Below are positions 42,348-51,077 of a stretch of DNA of 64,000 nt, piece by piece. A program made the translations under genes and the position numbers. Source of the stretch: Nanohaloarchaea archaeon B1-Br10_U2g21. Its GTDB lineage: Archaea > Nanohalarchaeota > Nanosalinia > Nanosalinales > Nanosalinaceae. Location: contig LKMP01000002.1 of assembly GCA_001563915.1 (NCBI GenBank), forward strand, positions 1 to 64,000. Direction: 5' to 3'. The notes below the pieces were generated by a model. The model did no database searches. It was given only the letters and a program-made list of their open reading frames with translations, and was not told the origin of the DNA. The stretch's first letter is position 1. The number at the start of each line of letters is the position of its first letter.

Positions 42348-42818
42348 TTATCTGAAGACCTGTCTATAAACAACATCTACTTCGTTTTCATCGATTTCTA
42401 TGCCGATTTTTTGGTAGCCATCTACATTGACTGATTTGTCAATTTCAAAGACATCACTAGGTTCTGAAACTTCTTTAATTGACGGATTGTATTTTCTTAG
42501 TAGCTTAAGATCCCATTCGCGGCTTGAATTAATGACAACTAAGTCATAGCCTGAAGCAGTTGCTAGGAATGCCTTTGCTACATCCTCTCGTGTTTCCATT
42601 TTGATGTATGCTTTTTCATCAACTGGACTTCCACCCATTCCTTTCTTTGTTTCTTCATCTAATCTGTATTCTTTGATACCCGGAACTTTTTTGAGAAATT
42701 CTAAATCTTCTGTTTCAATTTGGATTCTGTTTCCCTCACGTTCTATTTCTTTGACTCTAGGCCTCAGATTTTTTTCTAATGCTTCAGGTTTTTCGGTAGG
42801 AATTACTTCTATTTTCAT
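42348..42818 (-). CDS. Hypothetical protein with a ferredoxin-like N-terminal pattern
   Basis: 156 residues. The first 55 (MKIEVIPTEKPEALEKNLRP and DLEFLKKVPGIKEYRLDE) have the beta-alpha-beta rhythm and 'PGI' turn seen in THUMP-type RNA-binding modules. The remainder, KAFLATASGYDLVVINSS and a final beta-rich segment, I do not recognise. An RNA-related role is possible but unproven. Confidence 0.5.
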   Translation of the reverse strand: MKIEVIPTEKPEALEKNLRPRVKEIEREGNRIQIETEDLEFLKKVPGIKEYRLDEETKKGMGGSPVDEKAYIKMETREDVAKAFLATASGYDLVVINSSREWDLKLLRKYNPSIKEVSEPSDVFEIDKSVNVDGYQKIGIEIDENEVDVVYRQVFR

Positions 42819-42872
42819 AGAGAGTTTTTACCGGTGAAGGTTTTTATTTAGAGTTCCATATATTGTATCTAT

Positions 42873-43154
42873 ATGGGCATTTTCGGCGAGGAGAACAATA
42901 AAAGTCAAAATAGCAATGACAGTGAGGAAGTGAAGATTTCTGCTCCTGAACCTGAAGACGAACCTTCTGATTTAAAGAAGGCTGTAGAGTCTAAATTTAG
43001 CTCTAGTCCTTCTAGAAAAAGCAGTATGAATAGTAGCGTTTCAGTAGATGACTTATATGAGCAGAACGAGAGGATAATTGAGTTATTAGAGACTATAGCT
43101 GACGATGACATAAATGATACCGGCCCTGGAGGCGGTTTGAATGGGGTACTATGA
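42873..43154 (+). CDS. Small disordered protein with C-terminal coiled coil (paralog pair, first)
   Basis: 93 residues: a polar, Ser/Glu-rich, probably disordered N terminus and a short helix VDDLYEQNERIIELLETIAD near 57-76. The helix core (EQNxRIIxxLE) recurs at the end of the next protein. The genes overlap by 14 bases. Such paired tails suggest that the two proteins bind each other or a common partner. Confidence 0.6.
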   Translation: MGIFGEENNKSQNSNDSEEVKISAPEPEDEPSDLKKAVESKFSSSPSRKSSMNSSVSVDDLYEQNERIIELLETIADDDINDTGPGGGLNGVL

Positions 43155-43458
43155 TAACGTGAAGAACTCTGTACGTGATAAAGGCGGAAGTAGAAGTAAT
43201 GGTTTCAAGAAGCTGCGTGAAGAAGCTGAGAAGGAAACTGATGAAGAAGAACAAGATGATACTCCTATAGAAGTCTTGGAAGAAGGCTTGAAAGAACGAC
43301 CTTTTGAGCAAAAAAAGTCTCCTAGAAATACGGATAGTTCTGAAGACTCCGAGGTTTCAAGTTCTGCTGAAACTGAGTCTGAAGTGCTTGAAAAACTGGA
43401 TAAGCTTATTGAGCAGAATGATCGTATAATTAAAGTGCTTGAGAGTTTTGGAAATTAG
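43141..43458 (+). CDS. Small disordered protein with C-terminal coiled coil (paralog pair, second)
   Basis: 105 residues: a charged N terminus (SVRDKGGSRSNGFKKLREEA), an acidic Ser-rich linker, and a C-terminal helix LEKLDKLIEQNDRIIKVLES homologous to the helix of the gene it overlaps. Function unknown. Confidence 0.6.
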   Translation: MGYYDNVKNSVRDKGGSRSNGFKKLREEAEKETDEEEQDDTPIEVLEEGLKERPFEQKKSPRNTDSSEDSEVSSSAETESEVLEKLDKLIEQNDRIIKVLESFGN

Positions 43459-43470
43459 GTTGAAATAATA

Positions 43471-43941
43471 CTATATTTCTTTTACCATCCTTTTTTGTTC
43501 AGCCTGAAATCCTTTTTTCTTGTATAATTGTTCTGCACTCGTATTCCTAACATTTACGTTTAGCTCTATGGTTTCACATCCTCTTTCACGAGCTTCTATC
43601 ACAGTTTTATCAAGTAATTCTGATGCTAGACCATTTCTTCTATAACTTTCTTTGATATATAACTCGTTTATCTTTGCATAACGTTCTTTTTGAAATACTG
43701 GCGCCGCCTGTCTAATTGCCATAGTTATGAACCCTACAGGATCTTCATCATTTTCTACTATCAATGTAAATGATTCATCATCCAGTATTTTCTCTTCTCT
43801 GTAAATTATACAGTCTCTTATATTCAATTCTTCGGAAAGAGCATTATCTGAAGAAACTCCTTCCATTTCCTTGGCTAAAGGCAACCACAATTCATGAGTA
43901 ATGAATTCTGCATCTGATGGCTTCGCTGCTCTAATCTCCAT
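43471..43941 (-). CDS. GNAT-family N-acetyltransferase
   Basis: 156 residues. INELYIKESYRRNGLASELL near 90-109 is the acetyl-CoA pyrophosphate loop (R-R-N-G-L-A), followed by ETIELNVNVRNTSAEQLYKK and KGFQAE, typical for RimI-like or amine acetyltransferases. Substrate unknown. Confidence 0.85.
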   Translation of the reverse strand: MEIRAAKPSDAEFITHELWLPLAKEMEGVSSDNALSEELNIRDCIIYREEKILDDESFTLIVENDEDPVGFITMAIRQAAPVFQKERYAKINELYIKESYRRNGLASELLDKTVIEARERGCETIELNVNVRNTSAEQLYKKKGFQAEQKRMVKEI

Positions 43942-43957
43942 AAGGCAAAAATGAACC

Positions 43958-44233
43958 CTATACTATCTCTACAGTTATTTTTTCTCGGCCCTGAGTAGTT
44001 GTCTCTACGCTCTCTTTGAGCTCGATTTCAAGCCCCATCTTCTTGAACTCATCTGTTTGTAAAAATTCTAGCTCAAGTCTGTTGTCTTCAGTAGGTTCTA
44101 TGTCGACTTCTTCTTTTCCTCTAAAGCTGAGGCCTACTTCGCCTTCCCTAATCTTATCAGCAAAGTTTTCAAGGAAGTTGGCCAGTTCATTATTTGAAAA
44201 TTGGAAGTCTAGTTCCAGTTCTTTGCTTGACAT
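43958..44233 (-). CDS. Amphi-Trp-like small domain protein
   Basis: 91 residues. FSNNELANFLENFADKIREG then beta strands VGLSFRGKEEVDIEP, RLELEFLQTDE and LEIELKESVE follow the helix plus repeated-strand layout of the haloarchaeal amphi-Trp family, though the Trp itself is missing. Function unknown. Confidence 0.5.
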   Translation of the reverse strand: MSSKELELDFQFSNNELANFLENFADKIREGEVGLSFRGKEEVDIEPTEDNRLELEFLQTDEFKKMGLEIELKESVETTTQGREKITVEIV

Positions 44234-44287
44234 AATTAACTAGTTAAGGGTGAATAGTTTTATTTGTAAGGCCTTTTTTTGCGTTAA

Positions 44288-44557
44288 TTATTCAGCCATT
44301 AGTTTCTTTGATAGGAAGTGATCTTTTTCTTCAAGTTCACGAATAGCTTCTACTGCAAATAAGTAGGCAACGCCTATCATAAGCATTCCTAGTAGACCTG
44401 GCCCTATATCCACCATTTCTCTTACTGAATAGATTACTGAGAATACCATTAGCATTCCGAGTATGAAAAGCGTGAATGAAATTCCTATCTCTGCATTTGT
44501 AGAAAGTTTTGGAAGTCCAAAGATATCTTTTTCATCCACTTTTTCGGTATCTGCCAT
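44288..44557 (-). CDS. Small two-helix membrane protein
   Basis: 89 residues with hydrophobic segments at about 25-46 (IGISFTLFILGMLMVFSVIY) and 53-72 (LLGMLMIGVAYLFAVEAI), and charged ends. No motif. It lies just after the Arv/Oap-type operon on the same strand. Confidence 0.6.
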   Translation of the reverse strand: MADTEKVDEKDIFGLPKLSTNAEIGISFTLFILGMLMVFSVIYSVREMVDIGPGLLGMLMIGVAYLFAVEAIRELEEKDHFLSKKLMAE

Positions 44558-44615
44558 TTTTTGTAATCCTCTTAAACCTAAATTTACCGAGACCGGATTT
44601 AAATGTTTCCAGAGT

Positions 44616-44999
44616 TTATTTCAGGTCTTGTATGTTTATGTCTCTACTGTCAGGCGAAAAAGCCGATGGTAGATGAATATGATATACTCCTTCAGACTTC
44701 TGGATTACTAGAGGCATTTCTTCTAGCAATCGCGTGACATTGATGTTATACACTCCTTCTTCTTCTACACTAATCGAGTCGATGTCGAACTCAAACCTAA
44801 TATTTGCTCTTGTAGCCTCTCCTTCAGCTACCATTTCTTCAATATCGTCTGCAACCTTTTCTCGTTCTTGTTCTAGTTCTTTCTCTGAGAGTTCTTCGGC
44901 TTCATACATAAAAAGCGATGATCCGCACTCACATCCGTCTATAATCTGGTCTGAGTTGTCTTCATAGACTTCTCCGCAGTTCATGCATCTGTGGGGCAT
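44616..44999 (-). CDS. oapC: OapC/ArvC-type zinc-ribbon protein
   Basis: 127 residues. HRCMNCGEVY and DGCECGSSLF provide Cys5, Cys8, Cys23 and Cys25 of the ribbon. A charged helix and a C-terminal beta segment (VYNINVTRLLEEMPLVIQKS then VYHIHLP) match haloarchaeal COG3364 proteins (OapC, also called ArvC). It is third in the order GTPase - DUF2073 - zinc ribbon, the arrangement known from Haloferax. Confidence 0.8.
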   Translation of the reverse strand: MPHRCMNCGEVYEDNSDQIIDGCECGSSLFMYEAEELSEKELEQEREKVADDIEEMVAEGEATRANIRFEFDIDSISVEEEGVYNINVTRLLEEMPLVIQKSEGVYHIHLPSAFSPDSRDINIQDLK

Positions 45000-45053
45000 T
45001 TAAAATCCGCCTCTGCGAGTATTTGGTATAGATAAGTCTAGATTTTTGTACAT

Positions 45054-45440
45054 TTATTCTACCTCATCAAGTTTTGCGAGGAACGAGACTGAATCTCTTT
45101 CCTCTTTAATTTTTTCCATTACTCTGGAGTTTCCCACAATTGTGAGACCATCACGGTACTCTTCATTCAGTATTTTATCATAGAAAAGCGATTTTACCTT
45201 GTTTATCCGAGTTGAAGAACTATCTAAGCCTAAGAATTCTACTCCTGGAAAATCGTCATCAATTTCTTCCATAGAGTTCTGTATAAGCATTCTTTTTTCT
45301 TCAGGAGTCCATCCTTCTTCCAATACTAGCACGGCATTATCCTTTACTTTTTCCAGTACTGTTTCCAGTTTTTCTTCAAAGTTCCCCCCGCTTAATTTAT
45401 CTCTGGACAAGAACTCAATTGTGACTCCATCATCAGTCAT
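45054..45440 (-). CDS. oapB: DUF2073 protein (OapB/ArvB)
   Basis: 128 residues. VTIEFLSRDKLSGGNFEEKL, AVLVLEEGWTPEEKRMLIQN and FPGVEFLGLDS are characteristic blocks of archaeal DUF2073. The gene shares one base with the GTPase stop upstream and is followed by the zinc ribbon. In haloarchaea this gene is part of oapABC/arvABC, first noted next to a replication origin and later tied to extracellular vesicle formation. Confidence 0.8.
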   Translation of the reverse strand: MTDDGVTIEFLSRDKLSGGNFEEKLETVLEKVKDNAVLVLEEGWTPEEKRMLIQNSMEEIDDDFPGVEFLGLDSSSTRINKVKSLFYDKILNEEYRDGLTIVGNSRVMEKIKEERDSVSFLAKLDEVE

Positions 45441-46069
45441 TATCCTAACCTTTCGATTATTTCCTCATAAAGCTTGTCGATGTTTTTACCCTCCTTTGCC
45501 GAAATTTCCAGTACAGGATGCTGAGGGAACGCGTCTCTCACTCTTGAAGGATCTGAATCTTCCAAATCAACTTTGTTCGCTAACACAAGTATTGGAATAT
45601 CTTTAGCCTCTAGATTTCCAATAATTGTTACGTTGACCTGTGTATAAGGGTCTTCAGTAGAATCAAATATAACCAGGCACGCATCTACATCATCGAGATA
45701 TTTTATAGCTTCTACAATCCCTTTTGTGGCTTCTTTAGCTCGACCTTTAGCTTCATCCTCATCCACACCATGTTCTGTGAAATCCTTAAAATCCACGTTA
45801 GTAGATATTCCAGGCATGTCAAGGAGATTCAAGTCCAAGGTACGGCCATCATCAGATTCAATAGTAACTTTTTCCTTTTTTTCAACTACACGAGTTTCAT
45901 GAGGTACTTCTGACACATTACTCATATCTTCCCCAGTAAGATCATTAGAAATATGATTCGCGAGAGTAGATTTTCCTGCATTAGGAGGTCCGTATATCCC
46001 TATACTAATATCCTCTTTTTCCGACTCGCTGAAAAGACTGTTGAAAAACTGTTTCAGGCGATTAATCAT
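45440..46069 (-). CDS. oapA: Era-like small GTPase OapA/ArvA
   Basis: 209 residues with all G motifs: G1 GPPNAGKST at 27-35, G3 DMPG at 84-87, G4 NKVD at 165-168, G5 SAK at 190-192. The N-terminal RLKQFFNSLF helix is amphipathic and could touch membrane. This is the GTPase that in Haloferax drives vesicle formation (ArvA), and its operon partners are both present downstream. The product here is expected to act in membrane traffic or vesiculation; this is by homology. Confidence 0.85.
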   Translation of the reverse strand: MINRLKQFFNSLFSESEKEDISIGIYGPPNAGKSTLANHISNDLTGEDMSNVSEVPHETRVVEKKEKVTIESDDGRTLDLNLLDMPGISTNVDFKDFTEHGVDEDEAKGRAKEATKGIVEAIKYLDDVDACLVIFDSTEDPYTQVNVTIIGNLEAKDIPILVLANKVDLEDSDPSRVRDAFPQHPVLEISAKEGKNIDKLYEEIIERLG

Positions 46070-46170
46070 TTTGACACCGCGTAATGATAACTCCGAAGGC
46101 CAAGTATAAAAACTATGCGCATTTCAAAGCCCTCCGATATTAAAACTTGGGGTCAGCACACTTTTCGTAT

Positions 46171-46605
46171 ATGCCTGAGGAAAAAGGAGTGATAGTAGCA
46201 GTATTCGACGAAAAAGACCGCGTCGCCGTCCTCAAACGTAAAAAGAACTGGGAAGGATGGGAGCTAGTTAAAGGACATCTTGAAGAAAACTATGAAGAAA
46301 CAGTAATCCAAGAGATAAAAGAAGAAGCAGGCCTCAATTCCGAACTGATTGACTCTATAAAGGACTTACAATATACAGCAGAGTGGAGTTACAAAGATGA
46401 TGGAGATGAAATACTGCGAAAGTATAAAGCTTATGCAGTGAAAGTCTCAGGAACACCTGTCATCCGCACTTCCAACAACCCTTCCGATGAACATGAACAT
46501 GGCTTCTTCCTAAATCCTCGTGATGTCAAAGAGATGGTTGAATATGACAATAACCGGAAGATAATTGAAAAAGCCTGTAAAGAATTAGGCATAGATTCAA
46601 ATTAG
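46171..46605 (+). CDS. Nudix-fold protein with a compressed Nudix box
   Basis: 144 residues from ATG 46171 (a TTG at 46147 is also in frame). VFDEKDRVAVLKRKKNWEGW and ELVKGH are typical of diadenosine-tetraphosphatase-like Nudix proteins. The box itself, GHLEENYEETVIQEIKEEAG, is two residues shorter than the consensus and has Gln47 where the Arg of REUxEE should be; the final Glu pair remains. Activity may be weak or redirected. Confidence 0.75.
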   Translation: MPEEKGVIVAVFDEKDRVAVLKRKKNWEGWELVKGHLEENYEETVIQEIKEEAGLNSELIDSIKDLQYTAEWSYKDDGDEILRKYKAYAVKVSGTPVIRTSNNPSDEHEHGFFLNPRDVKEMVEYDNNRKIIEKACKELGIDSN

Positions 46606-46626
46606 CCTCTGAGAAAATTCTTTTCC

Positions 46627-46875
46627 ATGACTAACCCTAAAGAAATGTTGGAAGTTTACCAGTTCGAAGGCTGTCCCTTCTGCAGAAAAGTAAGACAAAA
46701 AATGACAGAGCTAGGACTTGACTTTATAGCTAGACAGGTAGACTCTGAGGACCGTACAAGAGTAGAAAAAGTATCCGGTCAGAGTAACGTACCTGTGCTT
46801 GTAGATCCTAATAATGATACAGTTATGCCTGAATCAGATGATATAGTAGAATATTTGGAAGAGCATTACAGTTAA
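46627..46875 (+). CDS. Glutaredoxin-like protein
   Basis: 82 residues: VYQFEGCPFCRKVRQKM with redox Cys16/Cys19, SNVPVLVD with the cis-Pro, and ESDDIVEYLEEHY, the glutathione-S-transferase/glutaredoxin-type ending. It lies 21 bases after the Nudix gene and is probably co-transcribed. An in-frame ATG at residue 7 is an alternative start. Confidence 0.88.
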   Translation: MTNPKEMLEVYQFEGCPFCRKVRQKMTELGLDFIARQVDSEDRTRVEKVSGQSNVPVLVDPNNDTVMPESDDIVEYLEEHYS

Positions 46876-47414
46876 ACTACACCCATATTGAAGAGATCAA
46901 TGACTGGTTCAAATTCTTCATCAATACTATAGATCTCAGACTGTGTTACTGTAACACCTTCACATATTATTTTTCCAGTTTCTTTCATACTTCCAAGTCT
47001 ACCAGGCTCTGATACTGCTTCAACAAGTTCTCCCCATAAAAAAGCACCAGTAGTATTCTCCCAAATCTCCTTTAACGTCTTCAACTCACCGCAAGGCTCA
47101 ATATAGGCCTCTGTATCCACCCTATATCCAAGCTTCTCGAAATAGCACGCATTTTGAACTGCTTTATCAACATTACTACTGTAAGCTGTTAAAAGATTCT
47201 CAACATCCAGACTTTCCCGATAACTTACCTCCACTACTTTCAAATCTCTAGCATTATTAGGACTAGACAGTAAAAGTCCCACTTGGCCTTCAACCTCATG
47301 CTGAGGCACTTCTCCCTCTAAAATCCCGGGATAACTTTCTTCTATCCCAAGCACCTCATAACCTTGCTGTTCATACTCTTCAGCGAGCTTTTCCAATTTT
47401 TCATATCTGCGCAC
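46872..47414 (-). CDS. Hypothetical protein, 180 residues
   Basis: Acidic, soluble, alpha/beta-looking (EKLEKLAEEYEQQGYEVLGI, then DLKVVEVSYRESLDVENLL). Three Cys are scattered. No membrane segment and no motif I recognise. It overlaps the glutaredoxin gene tail to tail by four bases. Confidence 0.55.
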   Translation of the reverse strand: MRRYEKLEKLAEEYEQQGYEVLGIEESYPGILEGEVPQHEVEGQVGLLLSSPNNARDLKVVEVSYRESLDVENLLTAYSSNVDKAVQNACYFEKLGYRVDTEAYIEPCGELKTLKEIWENTTGAFLWGELVEAVSEPGRLGSMKETGKIICEGVTVTQSEIYSIDEEFEPVIDLFNMGVV

Positions 47415-47518
47415 AGCAAAACATAGATTAAAGTTAAACAGTTAAATGAACAAAAAAGTTTTTCAGAATCTCATAATTATTCTCTGAAACAATCTTTCGA
47501 AGCAGACAAAAGTAGAAG

Positions 47519-47593
47519 TGGACCGGGCCAGATTTGAACTGGCGATCTCCACGTTATCAGCGTGGCGCTATAACCTGGCTAAGCTACCGGTCC
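47519..47593 (-). tRNA. tRNA-Ile (anticodon GAT)
   Basis: 75 bases. Acceptor GGACCGG pairs with CCGGTCC; discriminator A. Anticodon arm CCACG/CGTGG encloses CTGATAA, giving GAT. No intron. Confidence 0.94.
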
Positions 47594-47678
47594 GTAAATA
47601 TTGGTTTGACTGGAAAGTGTTTTTAATGCAACGGAGTGCAACTCACGATTTTTATTCAAATACTTCCCTAATATCAAT

Positions 47679-48146
47679 ATGGGAGATATGGAATCAGAAA
47701 TCAGCCGTATTGAACAAAGTTTCGAGGCCTCGATTCCGCGCAACAAAAGATCTGACGCCAAAGTTTTTATGGACCAGTTCATGCCTTTGGCTTTGATACT
47801 TTTAGGTTCTCTCGTAACTTTCCATTTCTTTATACCTGTAGACAGATGGATTTCTGATGTTGTCAACTTGGTCAATTTAGGTCTTGTACTTTTCTTTGGA
47901 CTGCGGTTGGGTCTTGCTTTTAGCCTAGCAGATTCTCATAAAAAATTCTTGGAGCAGCACTGGTTTGATGCATTGTTAGTTATCCCTGCGCTTGCCATAC
48001 TTAGAGAGGCCAGACTTCTACTATTACTTGAGGCTGAGACAGAAGAACAGGCCTATCTAGGATTCCTGTTTGCAAGGAACACAACTATTGCTGGACAAAT
48101 TACTAAGATGTATGCTTGGGGTCGAAGAATATTGCGGCTTTCTTGA
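47679..48146 (+). CDS. Voltage-sensor-like membrane protein without pore
   Basis: 155 residues with helices near 33-52, 60-83 and 88-108. FFGLRLGLAFS then HKKFLEQHWFDALLVIPALA resemble S2 and S3 of voltage-gated potassium channels, and the following ILREARLLLLL resembles the start of the S4 region. No pore-loop selectivity filter (TVGYG) follows, so it is not a complete channel. It may be a small ion-channel-derived protein. Confidence 0.55.
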   Translation: MGDMESEISRIEQSFEASIPRNKRSDAKVFMDQFMPLALILLGSLVTFHFFIPVDRWISDVVNLVNLGLVLFFGLRLGLAFSLADSHKKFLEQHWFDALLVIPALAILREARLLLLLEAETEEQAYLGFLFARNTTIAGQITKMYAWGRRILRLS

Positions 48147-48151
48147 AAAAG

Positions 48152-48286
48152 TGGGCTCGACGGGATTTGAACCCGCGACTACCAGGTATCCCCTCATGAA
48201 ACGCCGAGTTTTTCTAGATCTTTATCCTCCTAGAAATTAGAGGTCTGTTAAGAGCCTGGTGCTCTGCCGGGCTGAGCTACGAGCCC
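48152..48286 (-). tRNA. tRNA-Lys (anticodon CTT) with a 61-base intron
   Basis: Acceptor GGGCTCG pairs with CGAGCCC; discriminator A. Anticodon stem CCAGG/CCTGG. The loop CTCTTA is interrupted after position 37 by 48248-48188, and A38 follows. The mature form is 74 bases. The intron is long for this genome and itself contains stem-forming stretches (CTAGGAGG and AGATCTAG). Confidence 0.9.
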
Positions 48287-48459
48287 TGTTATTTTTACCT
48301 ATGGAAAAAAGAGAGGTCTTATGATTTATACGATGTTCTTGTAATCTATAATTTTTCTTTTAAGCTTCTATTTCAAAAAAACTGAGCAGTTTTTTAGTAG
48401 TATAGTGAAAAATCTAACAGAAATAAATGGGGAGAGAAAATAAAAAAATTTTTCTGTAT

Positions 48460-49011
48460 CTACCGGAGCTCGGTCTTTCTAATCTCTAGCTCTCTGAACG
48501 GATAGATTTTTTCAGCTCTTTCTCGGAACTCTTTCTGAACGTTGTCCATGAAAATGTTCTCCATGAACTCTTCATAGGTCTGTTGAGAAGCATTTTCTTC
48601 AACTACTTCTTCTATCTCTCTTCTAACTGCTTTCATTGCTTTATTGGAGGCTTTTCTAAGTGTTGCTCCGACTACTTTTACTCTGACAGTTTTTCCATCT
48701 TTGGTCTCAAAATCTCTGACCATGTCAAATCTATCAGTATCAGACCTAATCATACGAGATACAAACTGTGAGGAGCATTCCATAGAATCTATCTCTGTGA
48801 ATGCTTTATTACCTTCTACATCTGTTACTCTTAGCGTTACATCCGCATAGTATTTGTCGCTGCTTTCTAATAAGTCATTTAGGCCTTCTTTAATTGTTCG
48901 ACCGATTACTTGTGATTCTTTTTCTGCTGGTGTCTCGGTTACGATATCTACATCGAATATATCTGGTGCTTGGATTTCATACCAGTTTTTCTGTAAAACT
49001 GCTTTAGCCAT
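48460..49011 (-). CDS. rps3ae: Ribosomal protein S3ae
   Basis: 183 residues. KNWYEIQAPDIFDVDIV near the start and the later VTLRVTDVEGNKAFTEI, SRMIRSDTDRFD and KVVGATLRKASNKAMKAVR blocks match archaeal/eukaryotic S3Ae (eS1). Full length, small-subunit protein. Confidence 0.93.
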   Translation of the reverse strand: MAKAVLQKNWYEIQAPDIFDVDIVTETPAEKESQVIGRTIKEGLNDLLESSDKYYADVTLRVTDVEGNKAFTEIDSMECSSQFVSRMIRSDTDRFDMVRDFETKDGKTVRVKVVGATLRKASNKAMKAVRREIEEVVEENASQQTYEEFMENIFMDNVQKEFRERAEKIYPFRELEIRKTELR

Positions 49012-49064
49012 ACGTCAAGTTCAAAATCAAAACTTTATAAACGGTTGTAGTTTTTAGCAATAGC

Positions 49065-49592
49065 TTAATTCAAAATTTCTAATATTAAGTCAGTTTGATC
49101 CGAATATTCTAATTCTGACCACTCTTCTTCTTGTATATTTGGGGACTTAACCTTGACTTCTTTCAAGTTTGAAGATACTTCTTGTTCTCGTGTAGGCGGA
49201 GCCACCACGTTAACTGCATCTAATGGAATAAAGCTAATTCTATAACCATAGAAACCAGCATGTTCTCTTTCATCAAGAGAATCTAGCGAATCTTCTCTGT
49301 GATAATTTAGAACTCGGTTTAAGTTAGCTTCAGCTATAATGAAATCATCAGTATTTAATGGCAGATAAGGTTGTATCTTTTCCGGGCTATCTCCCCATTG
49401 GGCCGGCATTTCTTCATCGTACTTGAGTTTATCACTATATTTATCTTGGTAATCTCTAAAACCTTCGTCTTGTACTACTTTATCTATCATGTCTGAAAAA
49501 TTATGTACGTCTAGCGTTTCTCTTCTTTTCCTATATTTTTTAGGTTCCAGAGAACCTCCAACAGATAAAACTCGGTATAGGTTTTCAGACAT
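49065..49592 (-). CDS. Hypothetical protein, 175 residues
   Basis: Soluble and mixed-charge, with a basic stretch KKYRKRRETL near 18-27 and a central NTDDFIIAEANLNRVLNYHR. No recognised motif. It lies between RecJ-like and rps3ae genes on the same strand but with spacers on both sides. Confidence 0.5.
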   Translation of the reverse strand: MSENLYRVLSVGGSLEPKKYRKRRETLDVHNFSDMIDKVVQDEGFRDYQDKYSDKLKYDEEMPAQWGDSPEKIQPYLPLNTDDFIIAEANLNRVLNYHREDSLDSLDEREHAGFYGYRISFIPLDAVNVVAPPTREQEVSSNLKEVKVKSPNIQEEEWSELEYSDQTDLILEILN

Positions 49593-49654
49593 TAATCCTA
49601 CTATAATAACACAACTATAAAAATGTTGTTAGATGGTGGTAGTGAATAAATAAG

Positions 49655-51016
49655 TCATGTTTCCTGGCCTATTTTTTCCCGGAGCATTTCAAGAAATTCA
49701 TCCTTATTTTCTCTTGGTATCTTAGCTCCGGCCGCCACATTATGACCTCCTCCTTCCCCATCTAACTCTTCACATATTTCACCGATTATTTCTCCTAAGT
49801 TAAGACCTGCCTCTACTGCATCTTTCGAAGCTCTTGAAGAAATCTTAATCTCATCTTTCCCCGAATACGCAGCCCCCACCACAACATCAGATGTGAAAAA
49901 TCCATTACTCATTGATATAGTCGTAACAGTACCTATAAAATCATCCTTGATGTTGTCTTCTGCATCAATCACTCCAATTCCATCCTCATATATGTATTCC
50001 TCATCGTTCTTATTATTTTCAACAAATCGGAGCGATTTAGCTATTTTTCGACTGTATGCTCTAGAAATCTTTTTTGCAAGTTCTAAATCTCTTTCAACTA
50101 GAATGTTAACGCCTGTACGCGCTTTTCCAAGACGCCCACACGCATTAATAACTGTTGAGAACTCATCAACCTCATAACCATTTTCTAAAGTGTAAATATT
50201 GTTTAGCAGCGGTTGTACCGGTCTACCAGTCTTAATCAAACCATTTATCAGTTTGCGTTCTTCCTCCTCTGATAAATCACTCAACGTTCTGAAACTCCCA
50301 TTTTCTCTAATATTAACACCGTGAGACTGTACAAACTGCACAGCCCCATTATCATCATTAGAAATACCTTCCAAATGTGGATCAGTAGTATATTTTAGCG
50401 AGTCTTTTAGAGGTTTAGTCGTTCTACCATAGAGATCAAGACCTTTTCTTTTCTTAACTATCTCATTTTCCACTGCAAGCTTTTCAAGGTCTGAGTTAAG
50501 GCCTAGAAACTCTCCCTCTTGTTTCTGGATATCTCCTGTTGCTCCTATAAGAGCTAGCTCAACTAAATCAATGTTTTCTTCATCATATGCCCATGCCACT
50601 ATAAAAGACATTCCTGCTGCAGAGATTGCTTCTCCACCATCAATTCCAAGAAAATGAGGATTTAAGTGGACAAAACTACCTTTCTCACTGGGTTCGTGAT
50701 GATCAACTACAATTACTTCTTTTTCAGGCGCCAATATTTCTTCTATTGACGATGCCTTTCCTGATCCTATGTCAACAAATAATATGAGCTCTTCATCTTC
50801 TTCAGCAAGTCGTTCTACATCCTCTTCGTATAATTGTTTCAAAATTTCGTATTCAAACTCTTTACCCGCTCTTTCAAGCATTTGATATGCTATGGCGGTC
50901 GCAGATATTCCGTCTGCATCATATTGGCCTACAAGTCTTATCTTACCATCATATTCCTTGATTTTCTCAACTGCTGCCTGTGATTCTTCTTTAATATCTT
51001 GTAGACCATTCTCCAT
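49655..51016 (-). CDS. RecJ-like DHH single-strand nuclease (GAN type)
   Basis: 453 residues. GQYDADGISATAIAYQ at 30-45, ILFVDIGSG, VIVVDHHEP (DHH motif), IGATGDIQ with the fourth metal Asp, then DHHA1 ending in GEGGGHNVAAGAKI. The length and extra middle domain match archaeal RecJ/GAN proteins that associate with GINS at the replisome. No GINS gene is in the window. It is the second DHH protein here. Confidence 0.88.
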   Translation of the reverse strand: MENGLQDIKEESQAAVEKIKEYDGKIRLVGQYDADGISATAIAYQMLERAGKEFEYEILKQLYEEDVERLAEEDEELILFVDIGSGKASSIEEILAPEKEVIVVDHHEPSEKGSFVHLNPHFLGIDGGEAISAAGMSFIVAWAYDEENIDLVELALIGATGDIQKQEGEFLGLNSDLEKLAVENEIVKKRKGLDLYGRTTKPLKDSLKYTTDPHLEGISNDDNGAVQFVQSHGVNIRENGSFRTLSDLSEEEERKLINGLIKTGRPVQPLLNNIYTLENGYEVDEFSTVINACGRLGKARTGVNILVERDLELAKKISRAYSRKIAKSLRFVENNKNDEEYIYEDGIGVIDAEDNIKDDFIGTVTTISMSNGFFTSDVVVGAAYSGKDEIKISSRASKDAVEAGLNLGEIIGEICEELDGEGGGHNVAAGAKIPRENKDEFLEMLREKIGQET

Positions 51017-51077
51017 AAGTTATATCTGCCTGTGTCAAAGTTAACTGTTTTTCTTGAGATTGAACAGAATCAGGAAG

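Noticed and set aside
47679-48146. Complete voltage-gated potassium channel
   Set aside because: No pore helix or selectivity filter follows the S1-S4-like helices before the stop.
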